Shown here: piece by piece, positions 12,962 to 13,129 of the stretch | Layout of the letters: each line of letters starts with the position of its first letter | Position numbering within the stretch: the first letter of the stretch is position 1 | Source: Flavobacteriales bacterium CG18_big_fil_WC_8_21_14_2_50_32_9 | GTDB lineage: Bacteria; Bacteroidota; Bacteroidia; Flavobacteriales_E; Vicingaceae | Length of the DNA: 13,129 nucleotides | Assembly (NCBI GenBank): GCA_002770955.1 | Contig: PCUH01000194.1 | Span: 15,781 to 28,909, forward strand | Reading direction: 5' to 3' | Translations under genes and position numbers: made by a program | The notes under the pieces: generated by a model | Databases searched by the model: none | The model's input: the letters and a program-made list of their open reading frames with translations, nothing else | Told to the model about the DNA's origin: nothing

Positions 12962-13129
12962 TTATTTTTCTACCAAAACACGTTTTCCTTTACTTTTTCT
13001 AATTCTACAACTCACTACTTTGTATTCTGGACATAAAGCTTCGCTATCGTGTTCGTTTGAGGTAATGTTGTTTAGCATAATTTCAGGGAAATGGAATGTT
13101 GAACTTAAAATTCCAGGTTTTACTTCATT
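12962..13129 (-). CDS. Molybdopterin oxidoreductase C-terminus, formate dehydrogenase alpha-like (partial)
   Basis: Only the last 55 codons are in the window, ending at TAA (12964-12962). They read VKPGILSSTFHFPEIMLN, NITSNEHD and then CPEYKVVSCRIRKSKGK, the typical end of the molybdopterin dinucleotide-binding domain of formate dehydrogenase alpha subunits and related enzymes (PG....FHF.E...N.LT....D....PEYK...VR). The rest of the gene lies beyond the right edge, so the iron-sulfur domains and the Sec/Cys active site cannot be examined and the substrate is unverified. It points in the same direction as the racemase operon, but about 215 nt with its own promoter separates them, so they are probably distinct transcription units. 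Confidence 0.8.
   Translation of the reverse strand, partial: NEVKPGILSSTFHFPEIMLNNITSNEHDSEALCPEYKVVSCRIRKSKGKRVLVEK

Overview
The window looks like chromosomal DNA of a low-GC Bacteroidota, most likely a Flavobacteriales-like lineage. The base composition is strongly A+T-rich, most stop codons are TAA, Shine-Dalgarno sequences are mostly missing, and several intergenic regions carry the Bacteroidota promoter pattern TTTG-N19-21-TAnnTTTG. The gene content agrees: a paired M16 peptidase operon whose second member carries a LolA-like tail, a COX15-type heme A synthase, a SanA/DUF218 protein, and a DUF4143 ATPase.

Layout. Bases 1-795 (-) hold most of a heme A synthase, cut by the left edge. 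It lies 9 nt downstream of an unassigned polytopic membrane protein (805-2121, -) that resembles polysaccharide polymerases or GT-C proteins. A short repeat-rich gap with a near-leaderless promoter precedes endonuclease III (nth, 2274-2912, +). Convergent to it is an AAA_14/DUF4143 ATPase (2924-4048, -), whose promoter is built from a 32-bp tandem repeat containing a palindrome. After a gene-free stretch come two secreted M16 proteins (4494-5810 and 5875-7968, +): one has the zinc site, the other lacks it but has the R/Y substrate-binding motif. They end at a strong intrinsic terminator, followed by sanA (8054-8707, +).

Bases 8708-8945 form a highly structured intergenic region. It shares a perfect 37-nt repeat with 4281-4317 and contains long perfect palindromes inside a possible 189-nt element with terminal inverted repeats. 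To its right is a tightly packed minus-strand operon read from 12747 down to 8946: GNAT acetyltransferase, M20D amidohydrolase, alanine racemase paralogue, and alanine/ornithine-racemase-family enzyme. The genes overlap or are separated by 1-7 nt. A convincing promoter (12876-12907) with an inverted repeat around its -7 box lies about 120 nt upstream. The right edge carries the last 55 codons of a molybdopterin oxidoreductase resembling formate dehydrogenase alpha (-).

The best candidate for an undescribed system is the acyltransferase / deacylase / double-racemase operon. It recalls the GNAT + racemase + M20 pathway of Geobacillus that converts amino-acid enantiomers through N-succinyl intermediates, but here the racemases are PLP enzymes, and one has lost the usual carbamylated lysine. 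The substrate cannot be read from sequence. The remaining genes look like ordinary core or envelope functions.
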